64,000 bases of DNA, taken from positions 3,596,001-3,660,000 of the forward strand of contig NC_089450.1 in the NCBI RefSeq assembly GCF_026210795.1. Direction: 5' to 3'. Below the pieces are notes generated by a model. The model was not told where the DNA came from, did no database searches, and was given only the letters and a program-made list of their open reading frames with translations. The position numbers were made by a program, and so were the translations under genes. Positions 33,532 through 46,285 of this stretch are shown here, piece by piece. This DNA comes from Rhizophagus irregularis (lineage: Eukaryota; Glomeromycota; Glomeromycetes; Glomerales; Glomeraceae). Numbering within the stretch: the first letter of the stretch is position 1; the number at the start of each line of letters is the position of its first letter.

Positions 33532-33645
33532 ACTTAATTAGTTACGAGTTACTTAATTAATTACAGGTTACTTAATTAATTACAGGTTACTTAATTAATT
33601 ACGAGTTACTTAATTAATTATGAGTTACTTAATTAATTACGGGTA
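33532..33645 (+). repeat. six tandem copies of a 19-bp unit
   Basis: The unit ACTTAATTAATTACAGGTT is repeated six times without gaps, with a few substitutions (GAGTT or AGGTT at the end). It lies inside element M. Confidence 0.9.
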
Positions 33646-33764
33646 TAGTTGTTTCTGAAATTCAATTGGCAAATCCGAAATCCAAAATTACGAAATTGTA
33701 ATTAACATAATTCCATAATTATATTAAAATTCGTGTAACAGTGCGAAATTACGAATTTCTCGAG

Positions 33765-34140
33765 ATCTAGTTATTGGATTTGAATAAATTTACTATCATT
33801 CGATTCATCGCACTGAGACGAATCTAATGGTATGTGTTTCATCTCTCTAGCATTAATATTAACGGAGCTAAGTCACTATAAATGTTTATTGGTTATTGAC
33901 ATCAGAGAACGATCTAGTGATTGAATTTGAACGAATTTACCACCATTAGATTCGCCTCACTGAGACGAATCCAATGGTAAGTATTTCATCTCTATAGCAT
34001 TAATATTGACGGAGCTAAGTTACTATAAAATTTTAATGATTATTGATATCAAAGCACGATCTAGTGATTGGATTTGAAATTTGAATGAATTTACTACCAA
34101 TCGATTCGTCTCATCATGACGAATCGAATGGTGGTAAAAT
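33765..34140 (+). repeat. 146-147-bp tandem repeat with a hairpin in each unit
   Basis: GATCTAGTGATTGGATTTGA starts units at about 33765, 33911 and 34058; the last is partial. Each contains a palindrome around GATTCGTCTCACTGAGACGAATC-type sequence, written here only in part (stem GATTCGTCTCA/TGAGACGAATC). Confidence 0.8.
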
Positions 34141-34700
34141 CATCCAAAATGGATCACTAAATGCCGAGTTATTATTTATTAAAGTTTTTAAATATAATTC
34201 GGCTAAAATTAAGAGTAATACTAGCCAAATATTTTCGTAATACAAAATTAATTACAGAATTCGAAATTAATTACGGAATACAGAGTTTTTCTAATGAATT
34301 ACTTAATAATTACAGAATTACGTAATTACGTATTTCCGTAATACTAAAATAATTTTGGATACAAGTATACTCTTTATTAACATATTTTTATCATTTCTTT
34401 CCTTCTACTAACATTATTCTCCTACTTACTAATATTTATTTTTATTAACATTTACCTTCTACTAACATTTTTTCTTCTTTTCTATCATTTCTTTTCTCCT
34501 ACTGAAATTCTTACTAACGTTTCTACTAAACATTTTCTATTAATGTTATTCTTCTACTAATATATTATATTTTCATTAACGTTATTCTACTAATAGTATT
34601 TTCTATTCTATTATTTTTCTTTTTTCTTACTAATGTTTCTACTAATATTTTTCTACTACTAACTTTTTTATTAATGATCCTTTTCTCTTACTAGCACACT

Positions 34701-35742
34701 AACATTTTTTACTAATTTTTCTTTATAAATTAAACAGATATAATGAAAATAAGCAAACAGGTGACTTCATTATCATGCTACTTCGACTATAAAGTATTTC
34801 ATTTATAGTATTCAACTTTAATTGATTTTACATAGAATATGATTTCTTTTTTATACATTTTAATTGAATAAATAAATAATATAAATTTTAATAAAGTTTT
34901 AGTATAATTAAATTTTATTTTAGCCTGAATTATAATTAATATTTAATCATAAATTATGATTCCATTTTATAATTTTTGCCTGAATTATATTATAAATCTA
35001 CTAGTATTAATACAAAATCCAATATTTATACGATATCTATATAATATGTATCATAATACTTTACTATCAAGCTCAATTTTTTTGACATTATTTTACAACC
35101 ATTATACTATACATATAATTAGGATGTGAATATAAACATGCATATTACCATATATGTTAACATAAATTTTATGGGGTTAGAATTGCAACATCTATATAAT
35201 ATATATTACAAAAGGATAATTGTCAAGCATTACACAATTAATTTTTTACTCTTTCATATTAATATGTAAATTAATATAAATAAGCTTATTGCATAAATAT
35301 TATTACGCTAGACATATTAAAATTCATTACATATAAATTTACTATATAAATAAAAATATGCATTACACCAAGTATGTTAAAAAAAATAAAACATGTCCTT
35401 TATCTGCATGATACAATATCTTTCTTTGTACTGTTAATATTAAAAATATTGCATAAATATTATGCTAAGCATATTGAAATTCATTACATATAAATTTACT
35501 ATATAAATAAAAATATGCATTACACCTAAGATGTTAAAAAAATAAAATATGTCCTTTATTTGCATGATACAATGCCTTTCTTTGTACTGTTAATATTAAA
35601 AAAAAAAAATAACCTTTTATCTGCGTGTTCTACATATATGATGTTTTCGAATTGCCCTTGATATGTTAATTTGATTAGAAGTATTTTTGTGAGTCAAATT
35701 TGAAATTATCAAACCATTAGTCAGATGATCTAATTTCTTTAC
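34701..35742. repeat. AT-rich stretch with a 160-bp tandem duplication
   Basis: The segment starting ATTGCATAAATATTA at 35288 is repeated from 35448 to about 35600, with small differences. The rest (34.7-35.28 kb) shows no gene. This should be the 3' flank of gene Q1 and may contain the left end of the outer P/Q element, but I could not find that end. Confidence 0.6.
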
Positions 35743-37067
35743 TTATTGTAAAGTGTAATAATTATCCATATTTGAATTGTTTGAATGAGTTATTTCATAT
35801 TTTAAATGTAGCAAAAATGCTTCTTTTAAAAACTTCTTTAAAGGGTTAATAATCGTTGGAGTTTCAAATAATTCTTCTTGCTTGATAATGGCTAATTGTG
35901 TAAAGAATATATCTTTGAAAAAATCATTTGTAATATATAAGGATATCTGATATCTCATCCTTACTTGGTACTGAATCAATGCTAAAAAATACATTTTAAA
36001 TTAATTAATTACTGATCATTCTTGGATATTTATTTACAACTAAAAAAAGCTTATCTATTGATTTTTATATAACCCTCAGCATAGCAACTAAGATCACTAT
36101 TAAAGCGAGATCGGTGTTGTGACATATATTCTAAACCACGTCCTTTTAGAAATTTGATAGTTTCTGTATTTTTCTATTGTTCAGGTAGTAAAATTTTGGC
36201 AACATCAGTAATTGCATCTGAACTAGGGTTTTGACTTTGCATAAACATTACTTTCATTTTATCACACATGTTAGAGACATGCTCACTGGTAATCTATATT
36301 AAATTAAATATTAATATTAAATAATAGTTATAAGAAAAAAATTCATCAAATAAAATCTTACCCCAATAACTTCTTTATTATTGGATAGATGTTCTCTTAT
36401 TAATCCTATTGTTGGAGTTTCAGATGAGAGATGACAATCCTTATTTTTCTGCCATGAAATATCTTTACAAACATCATCATCATTATTATAATGTTTGCCA
36501 TTTTTATTTAATTATATATACTTGTTGATCATTAATATTTCCTTGAGTGGTTTTAAATTTATCTATTTGCACTTGATTATTGATAATAATTTCTTGAAAT
36601 CTAGTTTTTTTATTGACTTTATTTTTGGTAATTAAATCTTTATGTAATATTTTTGGATGTTCATTTTCATCACTATCCAAATTATAATAATTCTTAGAGA
36701 ATTGATTAATAGTTGGTGATAACCAGTTCAAGCCAAGCTATTCATCTTCATAAGATCTAATAGATGATAAATCTAAACGGAAGAGTCCCTGTTTATTTAA
36801 TGATGATCGATCAATTGAATTAAAATTATCATGACGTTCATTTTTATTTGATAAGTAACTCATTAAGTTAAGATCATCCTCATGATCTCTTTTAATTTTT
36901 TTTTTTGATAATAATTTGAGAACATGTTCTAAATCACCACTCTTAATTTTTTCAGAAAGTAGTGAAATAAAACTGGATTCAAGTTTGTTATTATCATTAT
37001 CATTTGATTTTGATAAAGATTCACTTTCTAAATTCTACTTGATTACACAAGTAACCTAATTAAAAAT

Positions 37068-37525
37068 TACTTTGCTAACAACCTAAAATTTTTTAAATAT
37101 ATTGTAAAATTATTGACACAATACATTGTGTACAAACCATGATAAGATACTTGTTATTGGGTTTGTAGAGCCATTTCAACGTTTGATTGTAATATTAATT
37201 TATCAATATATAGTAAAATTAATAATAAAAATAAATTGTATATTAAATAGAAAAAATAAATTGTGCATTCAATTTTAAATATCACTCGTATATAATCATT
37301 TTTATTTATATATAGAAAAATTAATAGTACATTGTATTTTTAACATATATAGCGAACATTATTGTACGAACCATATTACTAATAATACGTATTGCATTAT
37401 GAAAAAGATACCAATAAATATCCCGAAATTCTGATAAAGTCATCAAAATGAAAATTAATGATTAATAAATATATTAATTTGTAACATGTAACGAAATAGA
37501 AGAGCAAAATTAATCATAATTTACG
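37068..37525. other. left subterminal region of element R
   Basis: This is non-coding DNA downstream of P1. It contains ATACATTGTGTACAAACC, ATTGTACGAACC and related TTGTAC motifs that recur in the other subterminal region. They are candidate transposase-binding repeats. Confidence 0.4.
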
Positions 37526-40500
37526 TTATACAGCCAAATAGAAAAACTCATTGCGCAAATATTCCAAATTATTTGTCTTATGCTCGTTTGTACAATTTGC
37601 TTTACAGTTATGTACAAAATGTACATGCGGATTTCGATCAACAATATGAAAAGAATGAATATGAGGCCATAAGACGTCCTTTGATTCTTGAAGACCATAG
37701 ATTTTACATCCAGTAAGGTCATCTATTCGGCCGGTATCATAATACCAATCTAAAATAAAAAATGCGTATTTTTTATAATCATTTGCTTGGTGCGTAAAAA
37801 TTCCTCTAATAATAGCATATTCCCGATTTTTTGTTCCATCATCTTCTATATCAATGACCTCTCCTACGTGAATATTAATATCAACATTATCCTCTTTTAT
37901 AATTGTATATGAGATTGCATCGTAGTATTCCAAAGTTTTGAAGCTAATTGCTGTTTCCTTATTAAGATAGTGACGATAGGCTTCATAAAGATTCTTTTGT
38001 ATTTCGTTGCTGATCTTCTTTACAAACCCTTCCTTTTCTATCCTTTTAGTATTCCATTTCTTATGTACACGAATATTGAAAAAGCATTCTTGAGGTGGTT
38101 CAATTACTAAATTATAAAAAAAAATTAACATTAACATTAAGTAAGAGTATCTGAATCAATTTTATTGACGCCAACCATTTTCCTGTTCTTGTTCAACCGT
38201 GTTGTATTCTTCCAATCTTGTAATGTGGTGAGCTGGAACGGATATATACCATCCTTCTAATAAGCATATTAGTTGTTCATCTTTTAAAATTGATCTTATA
38301 CAATTACCACCACCTTCAGGAATTCTGGCGTTATAACCATTATCTATCACATAACGAAGTCCTTGCAATATATTATCTCGCTTAATAAGATCAAATTCTA
38401 CATTTTTTTTGTTAGTATGTGGAATCATCCTTTTATACACACCATGCATCATCTCTTTAAGTGAAACGGAAACATTCTGTAATGTTCCATAAGTAGCTGC
38501 AATCAATGGTAAATGTTGTAAAACATGGATATTTGGTAGAGTGGTTATCATATCCGGATAGATCTAAATTAAATTAAATAGTTACGCATGTACTAATTAT
38601 TAAAAATAAGGCAAAATATATATATTTTATTAATAAATACCTTATTCAAAATCCTGGTCAATTTTATTACTAATTGATCTAACGCTTGATAGTCAGATTT
38701 GTGAAATACATTGGCAAATACCTTTGCATATAATCTGGCAAATAAACTCCAAGTTTTAACTATTACAGCTTTTACTTGCCTTGAATTTGTTAGTTCAAAA
38801 TTATTCTTAACAGTTATAACAAAACATTGTTTCAATTGTGTGGTATTTAAGCATCGTGACAGAATAAAAGGCATGATCATAACTAATCTTAATGAATCAC
38901 TCATCCAATACGAATCAAGATGAGTAATTGGACTTTGGATACGTTTCCAGTTTCTTGGCATTTCAAAAATTAACCATGTGCTATGTAAAGCATCCAATCC
39001 GGATTTCTCTAACTCATGGTTAAATAAATGATCAAGTAATGTGCTAATCCAGCTAAGCAATGAAATGGATCTTGTGGCGTTTGTAAGTGATGATCACGTG
39101 CTAAATCATCTAATATATTTGGATTTAGACATAATCCATATTCTTGTGCAATATTCTTCTTTGTTGTACTATTCCTAGCAGTTTTAATCTCATCATAAAT
39201 CCTACTTGTTAAATGATGGTATCGACCATTTTGAAATATGTCAAAATCTGCATCTGATAGTTGACTTTGTGAAACTTTACAAGTGCGACATCCATATTCG
39301 GCATTATGCCTTTTGATTCCAGCTATGTCATTACCTTGAGGGAGATCCGCCGTGCCCATTCCAAACCCTGCACTTATTCAAACTTGTTCATCTTTTATCA
39401 TCATAGGAATTCCATTTTGTAACTCTTTCATATCTGAGTTAAATTCTTCAATAGTATTTTCAAATTCCCCACCGAATGGAACAAAACCAATAAGGAAGTG
39501 ATTTCTAAGTTTTTTTCGCAACTCTCTACTCATATTACCAAGTTGTATATAGATCCCTCCAAGTGTATGATATGCTTTGTTAAAAGCACCAAAATCATCA
39601 AAATACAAATCTATAAAAAATTTGTAATGTTTTATATTTTGACCTGATGGTAATTGAGGAACACTTATATACTCTATGGGTAATTTATGTCGTAAAGAAA
39701 CATGACGAATTTTTTGACGGCCATTAAAAGTATAAATAATCTCTTGAATTGAAAATTCAAAAGTTGGTAGGCGTGGAGTATTGTCATCTTTGATCTAAAC
39801 ATTAACATGACGAATCAGATCTTGAATCTTAATTGTGCTTCGTATCTCTTCTAACCATAGCTCATTATGTAACTGTAATCTTTGGTATCTTTCTTTGCTT
39901 TTCAATGTACCAGGTAATTCATAAAAAGTTCTTGTAGTTTGTATACGAAAAAATTGATCAGGTAAAGATTCATCTATCATTACTATACCGGTAATTCTAC
40001 CTACACGATTTAACGTATGTTGATCATGAAATTCTTTATATTCTATCCATTCTCCAGCCTTGAATGTAACTTTATTTTGTAATAAAAAAAATAAATAAAT
40101 ATTTTTAATATTATAATATACATAAGATTAAAATAAATTACTTTTTCCTTACCATCATTTATAACAATTGATGTTTCACCAAATAATGGTGATTCTTTTC
40201 ATAAATCCCCATGCCATATCTCAATCCTTTCTTTTTTTTCGACACCAGGCCCAAAATACATTTTTGGCATCAACGTTGGATTATTAATTATTCGAGAAAT
40301 ATGATTTTTAATTGAAAAATTATATGTCTCTTTTAGCGGCAAAGTCTTTGAAGGAGTATTTTTTAAATCAATCAGAACAAACTTTCCTGTAAATGGTAAT
40401 AAGGGCAACCCTTTATGGATTTTCTTAAGAGTTGTAACACTATAAGGAACTTCATCAGCTTTAAATTTTGGATGGCATATAATTTTGACTAGCTCGTGAT

Positions 40501-41099
40501 AAGCATGCGTACCTATAATATCAATATAATAAGTTTATTATAAACTTTTAATTGCAAAACAAAGATTTAAACGAATAATATAATATATTACCTATACTGT
40601 TTTTCGTAAACCATATGAACATCCACATAGCTGTAAGACTCGGAAAATAAGGACCACTATCATCTGTATATCCAGGTAATATAGAATCAACATCATAATA
40701 CTTTTTACTGTCAGATGTAATTTGCGTAAAGTTAACTCCATCTGTATTATCATCATCACTATTAGATGAATTATCACTCATCGTTGGTGAATTTGGTCTT
40801 ATCAAAGGAAAAGAAAAATCATCTGATAATAATGTGTTATTATTATTAAAATCAAAATTTTGAAAATTATCTTCTATTCTTTCTGTCATGTCTCTGCTAG
40901 GTCTGTTTAAGATATTTTGATTGTCAATATCGTCAATATTATTTTTGCGTAAAGCTCTAGTATTAACATTATGTGAAGAAATATATTTTGGAAGTAGATT
41001 TTCCTGATTATTAATAATATTATTATTAAGCGTATTTAAAGGAATTTCGTTTGATATTAATAAAGAAGATATGTTAGATATATTAGTTCTTTCTCGCAA
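37526..41099 (-). pseudogene. P1: CACTA/Plavaka-like transposase gene with five exons
   Basis: The exons are 41099-40592, 40512-40153, 40069-38641, 38563-38176 and 38106-37526, about 1,090 codons. Introns are 68-85 bp at positions shared with P2. Exon 1 is acidic and ends GPYFPSLTAMWMFIWFTKN. Exon 3 has YFDDFGAFNKAYHTLGGIY, GTADLPQGNDIAGIKRHNA with GCRTCKV, and PQDPFHCLAGL. These fit the D-G-F, cysteine and D-x-M-H blocks of tnp2/Plavaka transposases. The last exon (INIHVGEVIDIED, YAIIRGIFTHQ) looks BAH-like, then HFVHNCKANC. TAG near 39796 (Trp expected), TGA near 39380 and a frameshift near 39045 break it. The superfamily is inferred from motifs. Confidence 0.72.
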
Positions 41100-41929
41100 T
41101 GTTATAGTGAACTTCTCATTTTTTTGTTGACTGAGTGGTTTACGAAGTGTTGGATATTTATTTCAATTATATGTTGCTTGGCATTTTTTTTTTATTTTTT
41201 TTTAAAAAAAAGAAAAAAAAATGACGTGAAAAAAAACTAATTTATTTTTTACAAAAAAAAAGAAAAAAAAAATGACGAGCTAATTTATTTTTTACAAAAA
41301 AAAAAAATGAAAAAAAAAAATGACGTGGGAAAAAAACTAATTGTTTATGTAGTTTGTGTGGTTTGTGTAATTTGAAAATCAAATGACTAAATTTATAAAC
41401 AATTATAAACAATTATATTTATTAACAATTATATATATTATTAATATGATTGGTTGTTAAAGTGACTGCAGATTTATTTTTTACAAAAAAAAAAAGAAAA
41501 AAAAATGACGAACTAATTTATTTTTTTACAAAAAAAAAATGAAAAAAAAAATGACGTGGAAAAAAAACTAATTGTTTATGTAGTTTGTGTGGTTTGTGTA
41601 ATTTGAAAATCAAATGACTAAATTTATAAACAATTATAAACAATTATATTTATTAACAATTATATATATTATTAATACAATTGGTTGTTAAAGTGTCTGC
41701 GGTATAAAAATAGACTAAATTAGTTTAATAATTTTATTTATAAAGTCATTTATTAACAATTATATATATTATTAATACGATTGGTTGTTAAAGTGACTAC
41801 GGTATAAAAATAGACTAAATTAGTTTAATAATTTTATTTATAAAGTCTATTAAAATTTTTCCTCGTTAAAAATTTTTTTATTTTTTTTTTTACTCCCTAC
41901 TTTTACAACTTTGCATTTGTTTTCTAACA
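41100..41929. promoter_or_regulatory. shared spacer between divergent P1 and Q2, with tandem repeats
   Basis: P1 and Q2 start on opposite sides of this 830-bp spacer, so it must hold both promoters if they are expressed. A unit of about 229 bp (41248-41470 and 41471-41699) consists of A-runs with ATGACGTGG, then GTAGTTTGTGTGGTTTGTG and ATTGGTTGTTAAAGTG. A partial third copy follows, and GGTATAAAAATAGAC occurs twice, a possible TATA-like element. Function is inferred from position. Confidence 0.5.
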
Positions 41930-43547
41930 ATGATAAGAAAAACTCGTTCAAAATCGTACAGCAGTAACAAAACAAATAATACTACGAGCAAAAATAAAAT
42001 CACGCATAAGCGTCAAAGAACATCAAACAGTACTATTGAGGAATCCAGTAAGATATCAATTTATTTATTTCTTTTTCATAATTTTATAAGAAGAAATGAT
42101 CTAACTTTAATAACTTGAGCAGGGGAAAAAAAAGGAAATTCGTCCAACCCATCTGGTGAAAGTTTTGATGCAGATGATGCATGCAAAGATCTACTTGATG
42201 ATCTACTAGTTGTTCCTCTTGATGAATTTAATACTCCTCATAATAGTACCTCTTTTAATAATGAATCTCTTGAGGAATCGGACAAATCACCTATTAAAAA
42301 ATCAAATTCAAATGTAACTGACAAATCAGAAAAATGCCTTTTGCATTACAAACCTAATATTAACTTAAGAGCTGGATTATCTGAAAACAATACTGATACC
42401 ATTTCTACTGGTGATCCTGCATCACATAATAAAAATTCAGAATACTACATATATAAAAGAACTGATGATAATACTTCCCCTAATACTTCCTCTGATGAAG
42501 ATACTACCACTCGTGATAATTTTCAAGATGAGCCTCTTTCTGATGGTCCTTCTAACAATAGTGATATGTCTGTTAAGGATTCAAACAAACATAAACCAAA
42601 ATACACATTATGTTATACACCTGAGAATACTGATAATTTAAGAGGACAAGAAGCTGCGCCACAGCCCCGTACAGCTGGACAAGATTTATCATCGAGACAT
42701 TTTATTAATTTGGATCCTTCAATTAATCATGTACTGTATAATTTACTGTTTATTTATTGTATTTACTATAAAATGATTTATAATTTAATTACAAATTTAT
42801 GTTATATTATATAGGCAACTTCGGATATGCTTGCAACTCTAGTTAACAAGACAAAAATCATGTTTTTAAGAGCTCGGAACCCACCACCAGCTGCATATAT
42901 GGAACTAGCAAAGTCAGTAGCTCCAGGGTATACTGAGACTAGTAAAACAATTTCTTTTCTTAAGACAAAAATAAACGCATACTATGCAGATCATCGTTTA
43001 CACTTGAATTCTGGTGCCAGAGCATATGGCGAAGAATATATTGACATCAATGGGTAAATATTTTGTTAATCGTATTTTCTTATTTTTTTATAATTAATTA
43101 ACAAATTTATTTTTCTATTCCAGAATCACTCTCGAAAATATGCCAAATGTAGAGAGTTTAGGATCATTTGTAAATGATACTGTAATTTATCAATGTCTTA
43201 AAAATCCATTTGCACAAGTTTCTGATGAGTGGTGGGACAATGATAAGGATGCTGTCAATGCATTTAGATTGTTAATTGCCAAATGCATCAAAATTCATAT
43301 GATCAACATTTTAAAATGTATAGATGAACCACTTCTTACAAATGCTTCAGCTTTAAATGAGGTCAAGACACTTGATTATATTACACGTGATCTCACACTT
43401 CCTCACCATAATCAAACTAATTTCGTCAATGAAATAAATTTTAATGCACTGGAAGCTTCTACAAGCTATAGGAATAGACGTGGATGTGGACGCGAACGTG
43501 GACGTTTTTATGGTCGTGGACGTGAAGGATTTGGCAGAAGACATTGA
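41930..43547 (+). CDS. Q2: intact accessory protein of element R (462 aa, RGG tail)
   Basis: The exons are 41930-42047, 42123-42730, 42815-43053 and 43124-43547, joined in frame with GT-AG introns of 75, 84 and 70 bp and no internal stop. Exon 1 is basic (MIRKTRSKSYSSNK). Exon 2 is a long acidic Ser/Asp/Asn-rich region. Exon 3 carries the block shared with Q1 (KTKIMFLRARNPPPAAYMEL and KTISFLKTKINAYYADHRL). Exon 4 is helical and ends in an Arg/Gly-rich tail (RGCGRERGRFYGRGREGFG), typical of RNA- or DNA-binding proteins. By analogy with TnpA of plant CACTA elements it could bind element ends. I know no domain name for it. The shared block in Q1 suggests selection in the past. Confidence 0.7.
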
Positions 43548-44221
43548 AGTAACTCGTATTCTATGTACTTCATGATGTAATTCATGATGTAATACTATCA
43601 TTTAACACTTGATATTTAATGCTACTGCATACTGTGCATAATAATTTGAATTTAATTACAAATCAAACATTGTATTAAAAAATTTTATACTATTGTTATG
43701 AAAAATAAGAAAGAGTACGTGAAAAATTAGTAAGGAATTTTAGTCTGACCGCTAGCGGATAAGTGAATGAAACACTAACATTATGTTAGGAACCTCCTTA
43801 ATGAGCCAAATTAAAGAGAAGTAATTCATCATCTTAAAGTGCGTGGTTAATCAGGTTAAAATACTTACTAATTAGTTGTTAATGAAAAATAACAACATAG
43901 TAGTTATGTGCTTATATGTATGACAAACCATTGTAATATATATTGTGTAATATATAAGTAAAAAAAATTGTTTAAAATCGTAAGATGATTTATTAAAATA
44001 TAATTGTGGCTATATAAATTACAAGTGTTTGTGTATTAATATATACTTGACAATTTACAATCCAAAACTATTGTACAATTCATTATAAAATTTAAATATA
44101 TGATTGTACAATACTTGTTCAAGTATCGTACAATACATTACGTAAAATTTTAGTTGTTAGCAAAGTAGTTAAACAGGTTAATTATATAATTCTTTATTTA
44201 TGTTAAATTGAATTCAAAATT
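43548..44221. other. right subterminal region of element R and adjoining intron
   Basis: This is non-coding. It contains CCGCTAGCGG (a perfect 10-bp palindrome) near 43750 and several TTGTACAAT/ATTGTACAA motifs at 44060-44150, then the inverted terminus. After 44167 it is intron sequence of Q1. Confidence 0.45.
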
Positions 44222-44505
44222 TTACTTACATTGTTATCTTTTTCTTGGATAGATATACTATCATTATTATTAAAAATCTCCTGCGTTTTCAAACCTTCTT
44301 CAGATAATTGAATATTACTATCTTGTAGTTTAGTAGCTTTTGATAGTTAAATATATATTTTTTTAATTAATATTTTTCATTTATCAGTTATAATTTCATT
44401 TAATTATAAATAAAAACAATACCAACTTTCTTTTTTTTGTGCTTCGAGTATTTCATTTGCTAGTTGGATTATTTGCTTTAACTTATTTTCTTCTTAGCGG
44501 CATAT

Positions 44506-45031
44506 TTTAAGAAGTTCGTTAAAGAATTAAAGGTCATTTATTTTGAAAGTATAATATTTTAGGAAGTTCGTTAAAGAATTAAAAGTCATTTAATTTTGAA
44601 AATATAAATTTATGTTGAAAAACTTCATTAGTAATATTGGATTATTAATTAAAATGTCTTGTATTACAAATTAGGTTAAAAAATGAAATTATGTGATTGT
44701 TGTACGTAAAATTTATATAATTTATAGTAATATTGGATTATTAATTAAAAATTGAAGACTGAGAAGATCGTGTTGTATTGTAAATTAGGTTATATAGAAG
44801 TTTATGCAATTCTTTTTCAAATAGTCACATAGAAATTTATGTAAATAATAGTAAAATTAGGTAAACAAGCTAATTTAAACTATTATTATTTTTATTATCA
44901 TATGATCTGATATGATTTTATTGCAATTTTTGTTTTCCTTTTATAAAAAATATCCTAAATGGCCATAATAAAATAAAAATAAAAATAAAATAAAAAATAT
45001 CCTAAACATATTTTTATTGACATTTTTTGAT
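44506..45031. promoter_or_regulatory. spacer between divergent Q1 and P2
   Basis: This spacer separates the Q1 start (minus) from the P2 start (plus), the same divergent layout as in element R. A short segment (AGTAATATTGGATTATTAATT) is repeated at 44631 and 44727, and AAGAAGTTCGTTAAAGAATT at 44511 and 44562. It is shorter than the spacer of R and lacks its long A-run repeats. Confidence 0.4.
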
Positions 45032-46285
45032 ATGGTTAAAATTACACGCAAAATATTAACACAAAAAGCAAGTTTGCGACAAGCAGTACGTTCAAATATT
45101 GGCAAAAGTATAAATCTTCATAAAATTATACCACATAATGAAAAATCTAATTTAGCATTACATAGCAATTCTAATATGTCAAATTTTTCAGAATACAATA
45201 TCCAAAATATTATTCCAAATGAAAATTCATCCATAAATAGAGATAGTTTATCTAGAAATAACAATTCTTTTCTTTCCCAATCAATTAATAATAATAAAAG
45301 TGAATATAATATTAATAATAATGATCAAGAAAAATATTTTCAGAAATTGAATGGATATGAAAATAGAAATATAATTCAAGAGGAAAATGCATCTACAAGT
45401 GAAAATAAAGAAAGAGACTATTACTTTCATAATTTGATTGATGATGAAAGTAATGATATTGGTAATAATGATCAAGAAAACTATAACCAAAGATTGGATA
45501 AATGTGAAGATAGTGACGAAGAAGATATATCTTTCATATTTAAAAACAAATATGATGGATTTCAAAATGCATCATTTTATCATGGTAAAGCTAAACCTTA
45601 CTTTCCAAATAAATCTGTGATGTTGATGTTTATTTGGTATACAAAATACATGATAGGTATTAGCATTAAATTTAATTAATTATTTAATCAATTAATTATT
45701 TATTTTTAACACTAAATTATTTATTTAATTAATAGGAACTTGTGCTTACCAAGATTTAGTAAAAATTTTGCAACATCCAGATTTTTGTGCATCAGATCTT
45801 CCTCAAAGTATCACAACATTAAAACAAATGCGTCACAATCTTCCATTAATAACTTTAAATAGTCATAATGTTAAGATTAATCCAATGGATATTCCATCTA
45901 CATCAGTTTCTGTTAAGAAAGACTATACATCTTCCATTTTTGATTATATTCAACGTATTCTTAATAATCCATCAATTTTTCCAAAATTATATTTTGGCCC
46001 TCCCAAACATCGGCATCTTAAAAAAATTTGAATTGCGGCAGACAAGTATGGAAGGAATCACCACTATTTGGTAAAACATCACATATGATTAAAAATGGTA
46101 ATATTTATATTTTAAAATTTCTAATCTTAACTGGGGAGAAAATTCCTTCCTTGTCATGTGATTAGCACATATGTAACTCTACTGATATAGTCTGATAGTG
46201 GCTTTTACCTGAATAAGAAAGTAGAATACAATAATAAAGTTAGTAAAGACATTCAAAAAAAAAAATTTACACGTCTCTAATCCTA

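Larger units (their letters stand above)
33470..34369. mobile_element. 900-bp TIR element M
   Basis: The ends TATAGTTGTAT and TATACTTGTAT (inverted) are next to CTCTTTAC (33462-33469) and CTCTTTAT (34370-34377), which agree at 7 of 8 positions. Inside are two tandem arrays (33532-33645 and 33765-34140) and AATTACG-rich arms. An 8-bp duplication would fit hAT; the terminal repeat is short and imperfect. Confidence 0.55.
33140..34700 (+). repeat. TACTAACAT-rich minisatellite, split by element M
   Basis: Degenerate units such as CTTCTACTAACATTTTTTCT recur at 33140-33469 and again at 34370-34700. The pyrimidine-rich strand is plus. Element M separates the two halves. No coding frame exists. Confidence 0.7.
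37068..44167. mobile_element. inner P/Q transposon R (7.1 kb)
   Basis: TACTTTGCTAACAAC at 37068 is matched by its reverse complement ending at 44167, and AAAATTTT follows on both sides. The subterminal parts carry several TTGTACAAT-like motifs. Between the ends lie the transposase-like gene P1 (minus) and gene Q2 (plus), head to head. Similarity may extend a little outside these ends (AACCT...TTAA), so the true ends and the duplication are uncertain. The two-gene layout recalls the Tnp pair of CACTA elements. Confidence 0.62.
35743..44505 (-). pseudogene. Q1: accessory gene of the outer P/Q transposon, split by the inner copy
   Basis: The exons lie on the minus strand at about 44505-44422, 44345-44239, 37045-36510, 36490-36370, 36300-36060 and 36030-35743. 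The fifth resembles exon 3 of Q2: VSNMCDKMKVMFMQSQNPSS against LVNKTKIMFLRARNPP, then ETIKFLKG and a SRFNSDLSCYAEGYI block matching HLNSGARAYGEEYI. The large exon is acidic and Asn/Ser-rich. TAG codons occur near 36737 and 36172. The inner element (37068-44167) lies within an intron, between a GTAAGT donor at 44238 and an acceptor near 37046. Function is unknown. Confidence 0.6.
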
